A stretch of 64,000 nucleotides of DNA from Rhizobium sp. BK399 (GCF_014194695.1 NZ_JACIAH010000011.1:62001-126000); one strand, 5' to 3'; numbered from the stretch's first letter, positions 35,896 through 45,609 are shown. Numbers and translations: made by a program. The notes: a model not told the origin generated them from the sequence alone.

Positions 35896-36051
35896 GCTCG
35901 TCTCCGAATGCTTCGTAAATGTGCGCGGACCTTATAGTCGTTCATCGCAAATGTGTAGAGCCAAAGAGAGGCAGGACGCACAGTTTTTGCAACTGCGAGG
36001 GTTTCAGTTCGGCGGCCTATAAAATATGGTCCGGCAAAAAAGGACAGTCTG

Positions 36052-36834
36052 ATGAACTTGAATACGCCCGTCTTTTCCAGCTTCACGCATAACGGTCTGA
36101 AGCTTGCCTTCTTCGACGAAGGTGATCCGTCGGGCGTGCCGGTGCTGCTGATCCACGGATTTGCGTCAAGCGCCAACGTGAACTGGGTTTATCCGGGCTG
36201 GCTGAAGACATTGGGCGATGCGGGCTACCGGGTCATTGCCATCGACAACCGGGGACATGGCGCAAGCGACAAGCCACGCGATGCCGAGGCCTACCGCCCC
36301 TGGCATATGGCGAGCGACGCCATCGCGCTGCTCGATCACCTCGGGATTCCCGAAGCCAACCTGATGGGCTACTCGATGGGAGCCCGCATTTCTGTGTTCG
36401 CGGCGCTCGCCCATCCCGACCGCGTGCGTTCGCTGGTCCTCGGCGGCCTCGGGATCGGGATGACGGACGGAGTCGGCGACTGGGATCCGATTGCGGATGC
36501 CTTGTTGGCGGCTTCCCTCGATGATGTCACCCATGACCGCGGGCGAATGTTCCGGGCTTTTGCCGACCAAACAAAAAGCGACCGTGATGCGCTCGCCGCC
36601 TGTATCAAGGGGTCGCGCGATCTCGTTGCGCGGTCCGACATGGCGAAGATCGAAGCTCCGACCTTGATCGGCGTCGGAACCAAGGACGACATCGCGGGTT
36701 CAGCCGAGGAACTCGCCGCACTGATGCCTCGCGCGACGGCGCTTGATATCCCCGGCCGCGATCACATGCTGGCCGTCGGCGATCGGGTCTTCAAGAAGGC
36801 GGTGCTGGAGTTTTACGCCGAAGTCGCCGGATAG
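36052..36834 (+). CDS. Alpha/beta-fold hydrolase
   Basis: A 260-residue alpha/beta hydrolase. The oxyanion-hole motif LLIHGFASS (33-40), the nucleophile elbow GYSMGA (Ser108), an acidic residue near TKDDIAG (about 212) and His238 (GRDHMLAVGD) form the expected catalytic triad. AAAGGAC lies about 8 bp before the ATG. The substrate is unknown: members include esterases, haloperoxidase-like enzymes and C-C hydrolases. It is divergent from the Zn-finger gene and precedes cysE by 115 bp. Confidence 0.88.
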   Translation: MNLNTPVFSSFTHNGLKLAFFDEGDPSGVPVLLIHGFASSANVNWVYPGWLKTLGDAGYRVIAIDNRGHGASDKPRDAEAYRPWHMASDAIALLDHLGIPEANLMGYSMGARISVFAALAHPDRVRSLVLGGLGIGMTDGVGDWDPIADALLAASLDDVTHDRGRMFRAFADQTKSDRDALAACIKGSRDLVARSDMAKIEAPTLIGVGTKDDIAGSAEELAALMPRATALDIPGRDHMLAVGDRVFKKAVLEFYAEVAG

Positions 36835-36949
36835 CGACTTGGCTTCTGTTGTGGCAGGTGGGAACGATGCAAGATTGCCGAAGCACCCATTTATGTTAAC
36901 AGGTTTTTGCCCTATATAGAGCCGATCTACGCATACGAGGAGACCTTTC

Positions 36950-37783
36950 ATGGTCGCAAAGACAGACATTCGCTCTCTTGAGACGGGCAACCCCCTCAAG
37001 GTGATAGATCCGATCTGGGACAGCCTGCGCGAGGAAGCGCGCGCCGCCGCGGAAAGTGATCCGGTGCTGGCCGCGTTTCTCTACTCGACGGTACTCAATT
37101 ACCGGTCGCTGGAAGAGTGCGTGATCTATCGTATCTGCGAACGTCTCGACCATCCCGACATGCAGGCGATTTTGCTGCGCCAGACCTTCGATCAGATGTT
37201 GGAGGATTGGCCGGAGTGGAGCGCGATCCTGCGTGTCGACATCCAAGCGATTTATGATCGTGATCCCGCATGCCTGCGTTTCATGGAAGCGGTGCTCTAC
37301 TTCAAGGGATTCCATGCGCTGCAGACGCACCGCCTCGCGCATTGGCTGCTGAACCGCGGCCGGCGCGATCTGGCGCTGTATCTGCAGAGCAGATCATCAA
37401 GCGTGTTCCAGACCGATATCAATCCGGCCGCGCGCATCGGCAGAGGCATCTTCCTCGATCACGCCACCGGGCTGGTCGTTGGTGAGACCGCCGTGATCGG
37501 CGACAATGTATCGATCCTGCATGGCGTCACCCTTGGCGGCACCGGCAAAGAAGGCTCGGACCGCCATCCGAAGATCGGCAGCGGTGTGCTGATCGGCGCC
37601 GGCGCCAAGATCCTCGGTAACATCGAGATCGGCTATTGCTCGCGCATTGCCGCTGGCTCAGTCGTGCTGAAGGCGGTGCCGCCCAAGACCACCGTGGCAG
37701 GCGTTCCGGCCAAGGTGGTCGGAGAAGCAGGGTGTTCGGAACCGTCGCGAATAATGGATCAGGTGATCGGCGCGGATATCTGA
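36950..37783 (+). CDS. cysE: Serine O-acetyltransferase
   Basis: A 277-residue enzyme that acetylates serine in the first committed step of cysteine synthesis. An N-terminal helical domain (DPIWDSLREEARAAAESDPV, later GFHALQTHRLAHWL) precedes the left-handed beta-helix built of hexapeptide repeats, with signature residues 'FLDHATGLVVGETAVIGDN' (catalytic His), 'ILHGVTLGGTGKE' and 'DRHPKIGSGVLIGAGAKILGN'. GAGGAG lies about 7 bp before the ATG. Cysteine feedback through the C-terminal tail is expected from the family. Confidence 0.97.
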   Translation: MVAKTDIRSLETGNPLKVIDPIWDSLREEARAAAESDPVLAAFLYSTVLNYRSLEECVIYRICERLDHPDMQAILLRQTFDQMLEDWPEWSAILRVDIQAIYDRDPACLRFMEAVLYFKGFHALQTHRLAHWLLNRGRRDLALYLQSRSSSVFQTDINPAARIGRGIFLDHATGLVVGETAVIGDNVSILHGVTLGGTGKEGSDRHPKIGSGVLIGAGAKILGNIEIGYCSRIAAGSVVLKAVPPKTTVAGVPAKVVGEAGCSEPSRIMDQVIGADI

Positions 37784-37907
37784 GCCGCGCGTCACCTAAC
37801 AGTTGGCATATCGGCGGGGATAGCGTTGTGCGTGGGTCCCCGTGCCTTTACAGCGCCGTCTTTCCCATGCAAGAAGCGGCCAACCGAGACCGCTCAGGAG
37901 ATGCAGT

Positions 37908-38111
37908 GTGAAGCCCGAAGAAATCAAGAAACTCGACGCCTATTTCAAGCGCACGTTCAACCCCGAGGTCATCGTCAAGGCACGCCCGCGAAAGAACGAT
38001 TCCGCTGAAGTGTATCTCGGCGAAGAATTTCTGGGTGTCGTCTATATCGATGACGAGGACGGCGACCGCTCCTACAATTTCTCGATGGCGATCCTCGACG
38101 TCGATCTCTGA
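37908..38111 (+). CDS. DUF3126 family small protein
   Basis: A 67-residue protein beginning with GTG at 37908, chosen because AGGAG lies 7 bp upstream and the coding pattern starts there (KPEEIKKLDAYFKRTFNPEV). The acidic C-terminal half (GVVYIDDEDGDRSYNFSMA) is typical of DUF3126, a family conserved in Rhizobiales with no known role. It follows cysE by about 125 bp. Confidence 0.85.
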   Translation: MKPEEIKKLDAYFKRTFNPEVIVKARPRKNDSAEVYLGEEFLGVVYIDDEDGDRSYNFSMAILDVDL

Positions 38112-38123
38112 AATCGGATCGAT

Positions 38124-38143
38124 GGGCGGTCTGTTGGCCGCCC
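38124..38143 (+). terminator. Weak stem-loop after the DUF3126 gene
   Basis: GGGCGG (38124-38129) pairs with CCGCCC (38138-38143) around an 8-nt loop, 12 bp after the stop. No T run follows, so its role as terminator is doubtful. Confidence 0.35.
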
Positions 38144-38319
38144 GTCAATCCAGCGGTGTCCCGCCCCACGCCGCCCAAGCCGCGATCGCTAACCTCCGAT
38201 TGTTTCCTACCGCAGAGCAATCTCTAGCGGAAAATTGGGCAACCTTCTCTGGACCCATCCGTCGAACGCTCCATCTCCTCCGCTGAGCATGTGCTCTAGG
38301 CTAGGAAGGGATGTTGAGA

Positions 38320-38742
38320 ATGGGTATTTTCGACAAGATCAAGAACGCGATTTTTGGGAAAGCTGTGGCTGCTCCAGTTACTCCGTCTGCCACACCCGCG
38401 CCATCGCCGACTGCGGCTGCGCCGAGCGCCGCGCCCACGGCCACACCCCAGCCGGCACCGACGGCCGCGTCACCCGCCGCTGCGACCATTGACATCGTGC
38501 CACTGCTGGATGCGGCAGTGAAGAAGAGCGGACAGAAGCTGGATTGGCGCCGTTCTATCGTCGATCTGATGAAGGCGGTCGGCATGGACGCGAGCCTTGC
38601 GGAGCGCAAGGAACTTGCCGCCGAACTGGGCTTTACGGGCGATCCGCATGACACCGCCACCATGAACATGTTCCTGCATAAGGCATTGATGAAACGCCTT
38701 GCTGAGAATGGCGGAAAAGTTCCGGCTGACCTTCTCGACTGA
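38320..38742 (+). CDS. DUF3597 domain protein
   Basis: A 140-residue protein. The N-terminal MGIFDKIKNAIFG (amphipathic helix) is followed by an Ala/Pro/Thr-rich disordered stretch (about 17-58). The DUF3597 domain follows (VPLLDAAVKKSGQKLDWRRS, then DASLAERKELAAELGFTG). I chose ATG 38320 because AGGAAGGG is optimally spaced for it; an ATG at 38311 is directly adjacent to that site. The function is unknown; relatives are linked to LysM-type cell-wall proteins by name only. Confidence 0.82.
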   Translation: MGIFDKIKNAIFGKAVAAPVTPSATPAPSPTAAAPSAAPTATPQPAPTAASPAAATIDIVPLLDAAVKKSGQKLDWRRSIVDLMKAVGMDASLAERKELAAELGFTGDPHDTATMNMFLHKALMKRLAENGGKVPADLLD

Positions 38743-38960
38743 CCCGACGGTTCCATTGGCATCGCGACGATATTTTTGATGAAATCTCTGGTTGCGGTGT
38801 CCTGATATATTTTAGGGAAATCAAATGCAGCGCGTTGACTAAGAGCGAGAGCCGGGCTCGACACTCGCATAGGATGTTGTGCGATGCACAACAATACTTG
38901 ACTATTTGTGCGTTGCAGCTAGGCTCCATCAAGCCACACATGCCAAGGAGGATGATGGTC

Positions 38961-39332
38961 ATGTTGAACTTCGACGACGTCAATCGGAAGAACAAGGAAG
39001 CCATGGACACGGTCCTGAAGAGCTATTCGGAGACTGCCAAGGGTTTCCAGGCCATTGCCGCCGAAGCCGTGGAGTATTCCAAGAAGTCGTTCCAGGACAC
39101 GGTCACGCATTTTGAAAGCCTGTCGGGAGCGCGTAGCTTTGAAGCTGCCTTCGAGCTGCAGACCACCTATGTGAAAACCGCATACGAGAACTTCGTGAGC
39201 GAAGCCACCAAGCTCGGCGAAATGTATTCCGATCTCGCCAAAAGCGCTTACAAACCATACGAGGCGCCTGTTGCGGCAGCGGCCGCCAAGGCGATGAAGA
39301 CGGCTCCAGTTGTTGCGCCCGCTGCGGCGTAA
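38961..39332 (+). CDS. Phasin family protein
   Basis: A 123-residue helical protein that coats PHB granules. The pattern SYSETAKGFQAIAAEAVEYS, then KSFQDTVTHFESLSGARSFE, then 'TTYVKTAYENFVSEATKLGEMYSDLAK' is characteristic of the phasin family, with an Ala/Pro-rich end. Four in-frame ATGs lie close together; 38961 is preferred because AGGAGG (38946-38951) is 9 bp upstream. It presumably works with the PhaC at 12.7-14.5 kb. A terminator follows. Confidence 0.92.
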   Translation: MLNFDDVNRKNKEAMDTVLKSYSETAKGFQAIAAEAVEYSKKSFQDTVTHFESLSGARSFEAAFELQTTYVKTAYENFVSEATKLGEMYSDLAKSAYKPYEAPVAAAAAKAMKTAPVVAPAAA

Positions 39333-39370
39333 CCATAACCGGCAATTGCCGTACAGCTCTTGAAAATCGA

Positions 39371-39410
39371 AGACCGGCTACGCATCTGCGGCCGGTCTTT
39401 TCTTTTTTCA
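39371..39410 (+). terminator. Rho-independent terminator of the phasin gene
   Basis: An 8-bp stem AGACCGGC (39371-39378) with GCCGGTCT (39391-39398), 12-nt loop, followed by a T-rich run to 39408. Confidence 0.85.
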
Positions 39411-39475
39411 CAATGCCCGTCGCATGCCCACCACCCGGTTTCTGTGTCTTTGCATCAAGACTGGCCGAATTGTGA

Positions 39476-39503
39476 TTGCAGTGTGAAACGAGGGGCTTAA
39501 AAT
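39476..39503 (+). promoter_or_regulatory. Candidate sigma-70 promoter upstream of clpS
   Basis: TTGCAG (39476-39481) and TAAAAT (39498-39503) with a 16-bp spacer, about 92 bp before the clpS start. Confidence 0.45.
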
Positions 39504-39595
39504 CGCTCCAGGATGGACTAAGTTAGTATTTCGAATATTCGGCGGGAAACCACTCCTCCCAGCTTCTTGCCGGACTGATCGAGGAATGAAAGAAA

Positions 39596-39949
39596 ATGGT
39601 CGCAGAGCCGATCCGGATGCAAAACGACAGCGAAAGGAACGGGGACAACGGAAATCGCGGAACCTCGGTCATTACACGTACAAAGCCGAAGACCAAGAAG
39701 CCTAATCTCTACCGTGTGCTACTCCTGAATGACGACTACACTCCCATGGAATTTGTCATTCATATCCTCGAGCGTTTTTTTCAGAAGGATCGTGAAAGTG
39801 CCACCCGCATCATGCTCCACGTCCACAACCACGGCGTCGGTGAGTGCGGAATATTTACATACGAGGTAGCGGAAACGAAGGTGAGCCAGGTGATGGACTT
39901 CGCCCGACAGCACCAGCATCCGCTGCAATGCGTCATGGAAAAGAAGTGA
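39596..39949 (+). CDS. clpS: ATP-dependent Clp protease adaptor ClpS
   Basis: A 117-residue adaptor that delivers N-end-rule substrates to ClpA. The core is visible as '[20 protein letters not shown]' with the N-degron pocket residues, '[19 protein letters not shown]' and '[14 protein letters not shown]'. The N-terminal 40 residues are a flexible charged extension. GAGGAATG precedes the ATG by about 10 bp. clpA follows 10 bp after the stop, the classic adaptor-chaperone operon. Confidence 0.97.
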   Translation: MVAEPIRMQNDSERNGDNGNRGTSVITRTKPKTKKPNLYRVLLLNDDYTPMEFVIHILERFFQKDRESATRIMLHVHNHGVGECGIFTYEVAETKVSQVMDFARQHQHPLQCVMEKK

Positions 39950-39959
39950 GGATCTGAAC

Positions 39960-42461
39960 GTGCCAACATTTTCGCCTAGTCTTGAGAAGGCGCTCCATCA
40001 GGCACTGACCTTTGCCAACGAGCGGCATCATGAATATGCCACGCTCGAGCATCTGCTGCTCGCCCTGATCGACGATGCCGATGCGGCCGCGGTTATGGGA
40101 GCCTGCAATGTCGACCTCGACGCGCTGCGCAAAACGCTTGTTGAATATGTCGATAACGAACTCTCCAATTTGGTCACTGGCTATGACGAGGACTCCAAGC
40201 CCACTTCCGGCTTTCAGCGCGTCATTCAGCGAGCGGTGATTCATGTGCAGTCGTCCGGGCGTGAGGAAGTGACAGGGGCCAACGTCCTCGTCGCGATCTT
40301 CGCCGAGCGCGAGAGCCACGCCGCATACTTCCTGCAAGAGCAGGAGATGACCCGATACGATGCCGTCAACTATATCTCTCACGGGATCGGCAAGCGCCCC
40401 GGCGCATCCGACGCTCGTCCGCCGCGTGGCGCCGATGACGGCGAATCCGAGAGCAAGCCAGCTTCGCGCAGTAGCGGTGACCAGGAGGAAGGCGGCTCCA
40501 AGAAGCAGCAGGACGCCCTGAAGGCCTACTGCGTAAACCTCAACGAGAAGGCCAAGAGCGGCAAGATCGATCCGCTGATCGGCCGGCAGTCCGAGGTCAA
40601 CCGCACGATTCAGGTTCTGTGCCGCCGATCGAAGAACAACCCGCTCTATGTTGGTGATCCCGGTGTCGGCAAGACGGCGATTGCTGAGGGCCTGGCCAAG
40701 CGCATCGTTGAAGGCAAGGTGCCGGAAGCCCTGGCCGATGCCACGATCTTCTCGCTCGATATGGGCACGCTGCTCGCCGGTACGCGCTATCGCGGCGATT
40801 TCGAAGAACGCCTGAAGCAGGTCGTCAAGGAGCTCGAAGAATATCCGGGCGCCGTGCTCTTCATCGACGAAATCCATACCGTCATCGGTGCGGGTGCGAC
40901 GTCAGGCGGCGCGATGGATGCCTCGAACCTTTTGAAGCCGGCTTTGTCCTCGGGCGCGATCCGTTGCATCGGTTCGACGACGTACAAGGAGTATCGCCAG
41001 TTCTTCGAGAAGGATCGCGCTCTGGTTCGTCGTTTCCAGAAGATCGATGTCAATGAACCCTCGATCGATGATGCGATCGAGATCATGAAGGGCCTGAAGC
41101 CGTACTTCGAAGAGTATCATCACCTGCGTTACTCGAATGAGGCGATCAAGACGGCTGTCGAGTTGTCGGCCCGCTACATCTCGGACCGCAAGCTGCCCGA
41201 CAAGGCGATCGACGTCATCGATGAGACCGGGGCCGCACAGATGTTGCTGCCACCGTCCAAGCGCCGCAAGCTGATCACCGAGAAGGAGATCGAGGCAACG
41301 GTCGCAACGATGGCACGCATCCCGCCGAAGACGGTGTCGAAGGACGATGAAGCTGTCCTTGCCAATCTCGAGCAGGAGTTGCGCTCGGTCGTTTACGGCC
41401 AGGACAACGCGATCGAAGCGCTATCGACCTCGATCAAGCTGGCGCGCGCCGGCCTTCGCGAACCGAACAAGCCGATCGGCTCCTATGTCTTCTCCGGCCC
41501 GACCGGCGTCGGCAAGACGGAGGTTGCCAAGCAGCTGGCGTCGTCGCTCGGCGTCGAACTGCTGCGCTTCGACATGTCCGAATACATGGAGCGGCACACC
41601 GTATCGCGTCTGCTCGGCGCACCTCCTGGCTATGTCGGCTTCGACCAAGGCGGTCTCCTGACCGATGGCGTCGACCAGCATCCGCACTGCGTCGTGCTGC
41701 TTGACGAGATCGAGAAGGCGCATCCCGACATCTACAACATCCTGTTGCAGGTGATGGATCACGGCGCGCTGACCGACCACAACGGCAAGAAGATCGACTT
41801 CCGCAATGTCATCCTGATCATGACGACAAACGCGGGCGCATCGGAGATGGCCAAGGCTGCGATCGGTTTCGGCTCGTCGAAGCGGACGGGCGAAGATGAG
41901 GAGGCATTGACCCGCCTGTTCACGCCGGAATTCCGCAACCGTCTCGACGCGATCATTCCGTTTGCGGCGTTGCCGACTGAGGTCATCCACAAGGTGGTGC
42001 AGAAGTTCATCATGCAGCTGGAGGCGCAGCTTTCCGAACGGAACGTCACCTTCAACCTGCAAGAGGACGCAATCTCCTGGCTGGCTGAAAAGGGTTACGA
42101 CGACAAGATGGGCGCCCGCCCGCTCGCTCGCGTAATTCAGGACGTCATTAAGAAGCCGCTGGCGAACGAAATCCTCTTCGGCAAGTTGCGGAAGGGCGGC
42201 GTCGTCAACGTTACGGTCGGTCCGAAAGAAGATGGCAAGCCCGGTATTGTCCTCGAAGCCGTATCGGACAACGCGCCGATCAAGCCGAAGCCAGAAGCCG
42301 AAGTTGCCCATCCCGAGGCTGACGATGTGGATGACGGCGAACTGAAGACGAAGGCCCGCCCGAAGAAGACGACGGCCAAGAAGGCTAAGGCCGCCGCCGA
42401 TCCCGAGGTCAAGAGCTTGCCCAAGAAGGGTAGTGCGGTTCCACGGGTTCCAAAGAAGTAA
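39960..42461 (+). CDS. clpA: ATP-dependent Clp protease ATP-binding subunit ClpA
   Basis: An 833-residue AAA+ unfoldase partner of ClpP. The N-domain (1-140) is followed by a charged linker (145-187, [20 protein letters not shown]). Walker A of D1 is GDPGVGKT (232-239), Walker B 'VLFIDEIHT', and D2 Walker A is GPTGVGKT (513-520). The start is GTG. Compared with the 758-residue E. coli protein it has a Lys/Ala/Pro-rich C-terminal tail of about 70 residues (after [12 protein letters not shown]) not needed for the AAA+ fold. It ends at a terminator. Confidence 0.97.
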   Translation: MPTFSPSLEKALHQALTFANERHHEYATLEHLLLALIDDADAAAVMGACNVDLDALRKTLVEYVDNELSNLVTGYDEDSKPTSGFQRVIQRAVIHVQSSGREEVTGANVLVAIFAERESHAAYFLQEQEMTRYDAVNYISHGIGKRPGASDARPPRGADDGESESKPASRSSGDQEEGGSKKQQDALKAYCVNLNEKAKSGKIDPLIGRQSEVNRTIQVLCRRSKNNPLYVGDPGVGKTAIAEGLAKRIVEGKVPEALADATIFSLDMGTLLAGTRYRGDFEERLKQVVKELEEYPGAVLFIDEIHTVIGAGATSGGAMDASNLLKPALSSGAIRCIGSTTYKEYRQFFEKDRALVRRFQKIDVNEPSIDDAIEIMKGLKPYFEEYHHLRYSNEAIKTAVELSARYISDRKLPDKAIDVIDETGAAQMLLPPSKRRKLITEKEIEATVATMARIPPKTVSKDDEAVLANLEQELRSVVYGQDNAIEALSTSIKLARAGLREPNKPIGSYVFSGPTGVGKTEVAKQLASSLGVELLRFDMSEYMERHTVSRLLGAPPGYVGFDQGGLLTDGVDQHPHCVVLLDEIEKAHPDIYNILLQVMDHGALTDHNGKKIDFRNVILIMTTNAGASEMAKAAIGFGSSKRTGEDEEALTRLFTPEFRNRLDAIIPFAALPTEVIHKVVQKFIMQLEAQLSERNVTFNLQEDAISWLAEKGYDDKMGARPLARVIQDVIKKPLANEILFGKLRKGGVVNVTVGPKEDGKPGIVLEAVSDNAPIKPKPEAEVAHPEADDVDDGELKTKARPKKTTAKKAKAAADPEVKSLPKKGSAVPRVPKK

Positions 42462-42467
42462 ATGAAC

Positions 42468-42497
42468 AAAAGGCGGCTCGAGTGGCCGCCTTTTTCT
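42468..42497 (+). terminator. Rho-independent terminator of clpSA
   Basis: AAAAGGCGGC (42468-42477) pairs with GCCGCCTTTT (42485-42494) around a 7-nt loop and leads into a T run, 7 bp after the clpA stop. Confidence 0.88.
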
Positions 42498-42540
42498 TTG
42501 CTGCTATCTTCGCCAACGCTAGGTCGGTACTCGGCGTTGA

Positions 42541-42966
42541 TTAGAGTTCAGCCTTGATCTTTTCGGCATTCGCGGCGAGCACCGCATTGTCCTCCATCTG
42601 GCCAGAATGAGGACGCAGCGCCATTCCCTCGTGACGTGGGATCACGTGGAAGTGCAGGTGGAAAACGGTCTGGCCGGCGGCGGGTTCGTTGAACTGGCAG
42701 ACCAAGACGCCATCGGCGTCGAAGGCTTCCTTGACTGCGTTGGCAATCTTCTGGACAACGGGGATCGTCTTGGCGAGAACGACAGGGTCAGCGTCGAGCA
42801 GGTTGCGTGACGGCGCCTTCGGAAGGACGAGTACATGGCCAGGCGCCTGCGGCATCACGTCCATGAAGGCAACCGTGTCGCTGTCCTCGTAAATGCGGTG
42901 CGAGGGAATTTCGCCGCGCAGGATCTTGGCGAAAATATTGTTGCTGTCGTAGGCGGCGCTGGTCAT
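42541..42966 (-). CDS. HIT family protein (histidine-triad nucleotide hydrolase)
   Basis: A 141-residue HIT protein. The triad is HLHFHVIPR, with His103, His105 and His107, and the N-terminal 'DSNNIFAKILRGEIPSHRIYE' is the bacterial Hint-type opening. GAGGAGAG lies about 6 bp before the ATG at 42966. Hint-type enzymes hydrolyse adenosine phosphoramidates. It follows the FemAB-like gene by 53 bp on the same strand. Confidence 0.94.
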   Translation of the reverse strand: MTSAAYDSNNIFAKILRGEIPSHRIYEDSDTVAFMDVMPQAPGHVLVLPKAPSRNLLDADPVVLAKTIPVVQKIANAVKEAFDADGVLVCQFNEPAAGQTVFHLHFHVIPRHEGMALRPHSGQMEDNAVLAANAEKIKAEL

Positions 42967-43019
42967 ACGAACTCTCCTCATTACTGCTGTGATCGCGTAG
43001 CGCGACAGGGGCGAAAGCG

Positions 43020-44210
43020 TCAATCCTCCTGCTGGCGTTCGCCCTTTCGAAACGGGCTGTGCTCGGTCAGGATCTCGTTCATGTGTTCGATGTCGTCGCG
43101 CTCGCGTTCGAGATAGTCGGAGATTGCCCGGCGCAGTCCGGAATGGGCAACGTAATGCGCGGAATGGGTTGTCACCGGCAGGTAGCCGCGTGCGAGCTTA
43201 TGCTCGCCCTGGGCGCCAGCTTCGACGCGCTTGAGACCCTTTGCCAGGGCAAAGTCGATCGCCTGGTGGTAGCAGACTTCGAAGTGCAGGAATGGGTGAT
43301 CCTCGACGCAGCCCCAATGACGACCATAAAGCGTATCGCCGCCGATGAAGTTGATCGCACCGGCAATATAGCGACCGTCACGCTTTGCCATCACGAGCAG
43401 GATGTCGTCGGGCATGCGCTCGCCAATCAGCGAGTAGAACTTGCGGGTGAGATACGGTCGGCCCCATTTTCTGCCGCCTGTATCCATGTAGAATTCGAAG
43501 AACTGGTCCCAGATCCGCTCGGTCAGGTCACCACCGGTCAGCCAATCGATGCTGATGCCGTGGTCAAGCGCGGTGCGGCGCTCCTTTCGAAGCGCCTTGC
43601 GCTTGCGTGACGCGAGCGTTTCCAGAAACTCCTCGTGATTGGCATAGCCCTCATTGATGAAGTGGAACTGCTGGTCCGTCCTGTGCAGGTAATCCTCGCC
43701 CTCAAAGATCCCAATCTCGTCCTCGGGTACGAAGGTGATGTGTGCGGAAGAGACGCCAAGCTGGCGTACGACCTCCTTGAGGCTCTCGGCTATGGCGTGC
43801 TGGATCGGCAAGCGCTGTAGCCCCTCGGTCACAAGCAGCCTCGGGCCGGTCGCCGGTGTAAAGGGAATGGAGCATTGGAGCTTCGGATAGTACCGTCCGC
43901 CCGCTCGCTCGAAGGCATCTGCCCAGCCGTGGTCGAAAACATATTCGCCCTGGCTATGGTTCTTGAGATAGCCGGGCAGGGCACCGATAAGCTCGCCTTT
44001 GTCCGTTTCCAGGAGAAGATGGTGGCCCATCCAGCCGGATTGCGCAGTCGCCGATCCGGATTCTTCCAATGAAGAAAGAAAGGCATGCGACACGAAAGGA
44101 TTGTAGGTGAGCGCGGTGCTCTTTGGGGAGGTCCCGGAAAGCCGCGACCAGCTCTCCGGGGAAATCGCGGTGAAAGACCGCTCGATGCGGATTGAAAGTT
44201 CGTCTGTCAT
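43020..44210 (-). CDS. FemAB-like/GNAT-superfamily protein (DUF482)
   Basis: A 396-residue protein with two acetyltransferase-like halves. Landmarks: 'NPFVSHAFLSSLEESGSA' near residue 40, 'GYANHEEFLETLASRKRKAL' and 'KRDGRYIAGAINFIGGDTLY' with 'FEVCYHQAIDFALAKGLKRVEAG'. This matches COG3146/DUF482, described as FemAB-like peptidoglycan-related proteins; the biochemical reaction is untested to my knowledge. It lies 78 bp downstream of the GDPD gene on the same strand, with HIT after it. Confidence 0.85.
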   Translation of the reverse strand: MTDELSIRIERSFTAISPESWSRLSGTSPKSTALTYNPFVSHAFLSSLEESGSATAQSGWMGHHLLLETDKGELIGALPGYLKNHSQGEYVFDHGWADAFERAGGRYYPKLQCSIPFTPATGPRLLVTEGLQRLPIQHAIAESLKEVVRQLGVSSAHITFVPEDEIGIFEGEDYLHRTDQQFHFINEGYANHEEFLETLASRKRKALRKERRTALDHGISIDWLTGGDLTERIWDQFFEFYMDTGGRKWGRPYLTRKFYSLIGERMPDDILLVMAKRDGRYIAGAINFIGGDTLYGRHWGCVEDHPFLHFEVCYHQAIDFALAKGLKRVEAGAQGEHKLARGYLPVTTHSAHYVAHSGLRRAISDYLERERDDIEHMNEILTEHSPFRKGERQQED

Positions 44211-44288
44211 GGAGCGAATGCGAGACCGTTTGGGAGGAGAATGGGGCTCACCAGCAGTCTGCGCATGATCTTGTCCAAAAAGCGAGCA

Positions 44289-45008
44289 TCAAACCGAAAG
44301 GCGCGGATCGAATCCCTCGAATGTCATCTGGTCGGCATTCTCAAAGGTGTGCTTTCGTGCCTTTTCGTCACGGACGGTCCAAGTGATGACCATGACACCC
44401 TTTTCGCGCTGCGCCGTGATGAATGGGTTTGGCAGATCCGCGAAGAAGTAAGAAATGAAGTCAAGGCCGAGTTCCATGGCCTTTTCGTGGACTTCGAACT
44501 CTTCCGGTTTGTTGCCGCCGGCCGTCAGCCCGAGCGGATAGGGGGCATTCAGCCCCTTCAGGTCGCGAAGCAGCCAGTGGTCGAAGCTCATCAGGGCGAC
44601 CTTGCCTTCATACCCTTCGAGCACTTCGAGAACGGCTTCCGCAAAGCCCTCGTCGTCGGCCTCACGGCCCTTCAGTTCGATGACCAAAGGCACTTGACCC
44701 TTTACGAGATCGAGCAGCTGACGCAGCGTTGGAATCTTGTCGGCTGTCCCGCCGACGGAGATGAGGCCGAGCTCTCGTGACGTACGCTCGCGCACGTCTC
44801 CCTTGAGATTGCACAGGCGCTCCAGGTCCTCGTCGTGGAAGACAACAGGCACGCCGTCAGAAGCGTAGTGCAGGTCGCATTCGATGGCGAAGCCCGCTTC
44901 GACTGCGCGCGAAAACGCGGAAAGCGTGTTTTCCCACACCGCCTTGTTGAGATCATGGTAGCCGCGATGAGCGACCGGCTGTTCCTTGAGCCATGCAGCG
45001 GAGGTCAT
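44289..45008 (-). CDS. Glycerophosphodiester phosphodiesterase
   Basis: A 239-residue cytoplasmic GDPD enzyme, with no signal peptide. Catalytic signature: VAHRGYHD (His15-Arg16), 'ENTLSAFSRAVEAGFAIECD' with Glu/Asp metal ligands, and 'GVPVVFHDEDLERLC' (His). Later 'PLVIELKG' and 'SFDHWLLRDLK' fit the TIM-barrel. It should split glycerophosphodiesters into glycerol-3-phosphate and an alcohol. Its ATG overlaps the RidA stop by ATGA, so the two are coupled. Confidence 0.93.
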   Translation of the reverse strand: MTSAAWLKEQPVAHRGYHDLNKAVWENTLSAFSRAVEAGFAIECDLHYASDGVPVVFHDEDLERLCNLKGDVRERTSRELGLISVGGTADKIPTLRQLLDLVKGQVPLVIELKGREADDEGFAEAVLEVLEGYEGKVALMSFDHWLLRDLKGLNAPYPLGLTAGGNKPEEFEVHEKAMELGLDFISYFFADLPNPFITAQREKGVMVITWTVRDEKARKHTFENADQMTFEGFDPRLSV

Positions 45009-45472
45009 CAGGCAATTTCCACAATCGCGTCGATTTCAACAGCAGCATTCAGGGGCAGCGCGGCCATGCCGACGGCGGCGCGCGCGTGCTTTCCGGCCTC
45101 ACCGAGTACGGCTCCGATCAGGTTGGAGGCGCCATTGATCACGAGGTGCTGTTCGACGAAGTCGGGGGTCGAAGCCACGAAGCCATTGAGCTTGATAACA
45201 CGTTTGATGCGACCAAGATCGCCGTCGAGAGCAGCTCGTGCCTGAGCAAGGATATTGATCGCACAGAGCTCCGCCGCGCGCTGGCCAGCTGCGACGTCGA
45301 CGGTCTTGCCCAGATGACCGGTGATGATCTTGCCGTTTTCGAGCGGCAACTGCCCGGAGATGTAGAGGAGGTTCCCGCTGATGACGTAAGGAACGTAATT
45401 TGCGGCCGGTGCGGCAGCTTCAGGCAGGGATATCCCCATTTCTTTCAGGCGCGCAACGATTTGATCGGACAT
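45008..45472 (-). CDS. RidA family protein
   Basis: A 154-residue protein of the RidA/YjgF superfamily. The start ATG at 45472 has GGAGAGGAAA just upstream. Sequence features: 'NYVPYVISGNLLYISGQLP' near residue 35, 'AAELCAINILAQARAALDGD' and 'NLIGAVLGEAGKHARAAVG' with the conserved Arg, then 'AVEIDAIVEIA'. It is of the longer RidA-like type with the 'ARAAVGMAALPLNAAVEI' end. RidA proteins hydrolyse reactive enamines/imines, but this subgroup is untested. It is the first gene of the RidA-GDPD-FemAB-HIT run. Confidence 0.93.
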   Translation of the reverse strand: MSDQIVARLKEMGISLPEAAAPAANYVPYVISGNLLYISGQLPLENGKIITGHLGKTVDVAAGQRAAELCAINILAQARAALDGDLGRIKRVIKLNGFVASTPDFVEQHLVINGASNLIGAVLGEAGKHARAAVGMAALPLNAAVEIDAIVEIA

Positions 45473-45609
45473 TTTCCTCTCCGCTTTTATTGTCAATAGT
45501 TCTAAAATTATGCATCAAGGCTTGGAATCAAGATTGTGACATTTTCGAGCCTCGATTTGGCCGAAAGCGTTCTTATAACATTGCAGGCGAGTCCAACAGG
45601 AGATTGTCA

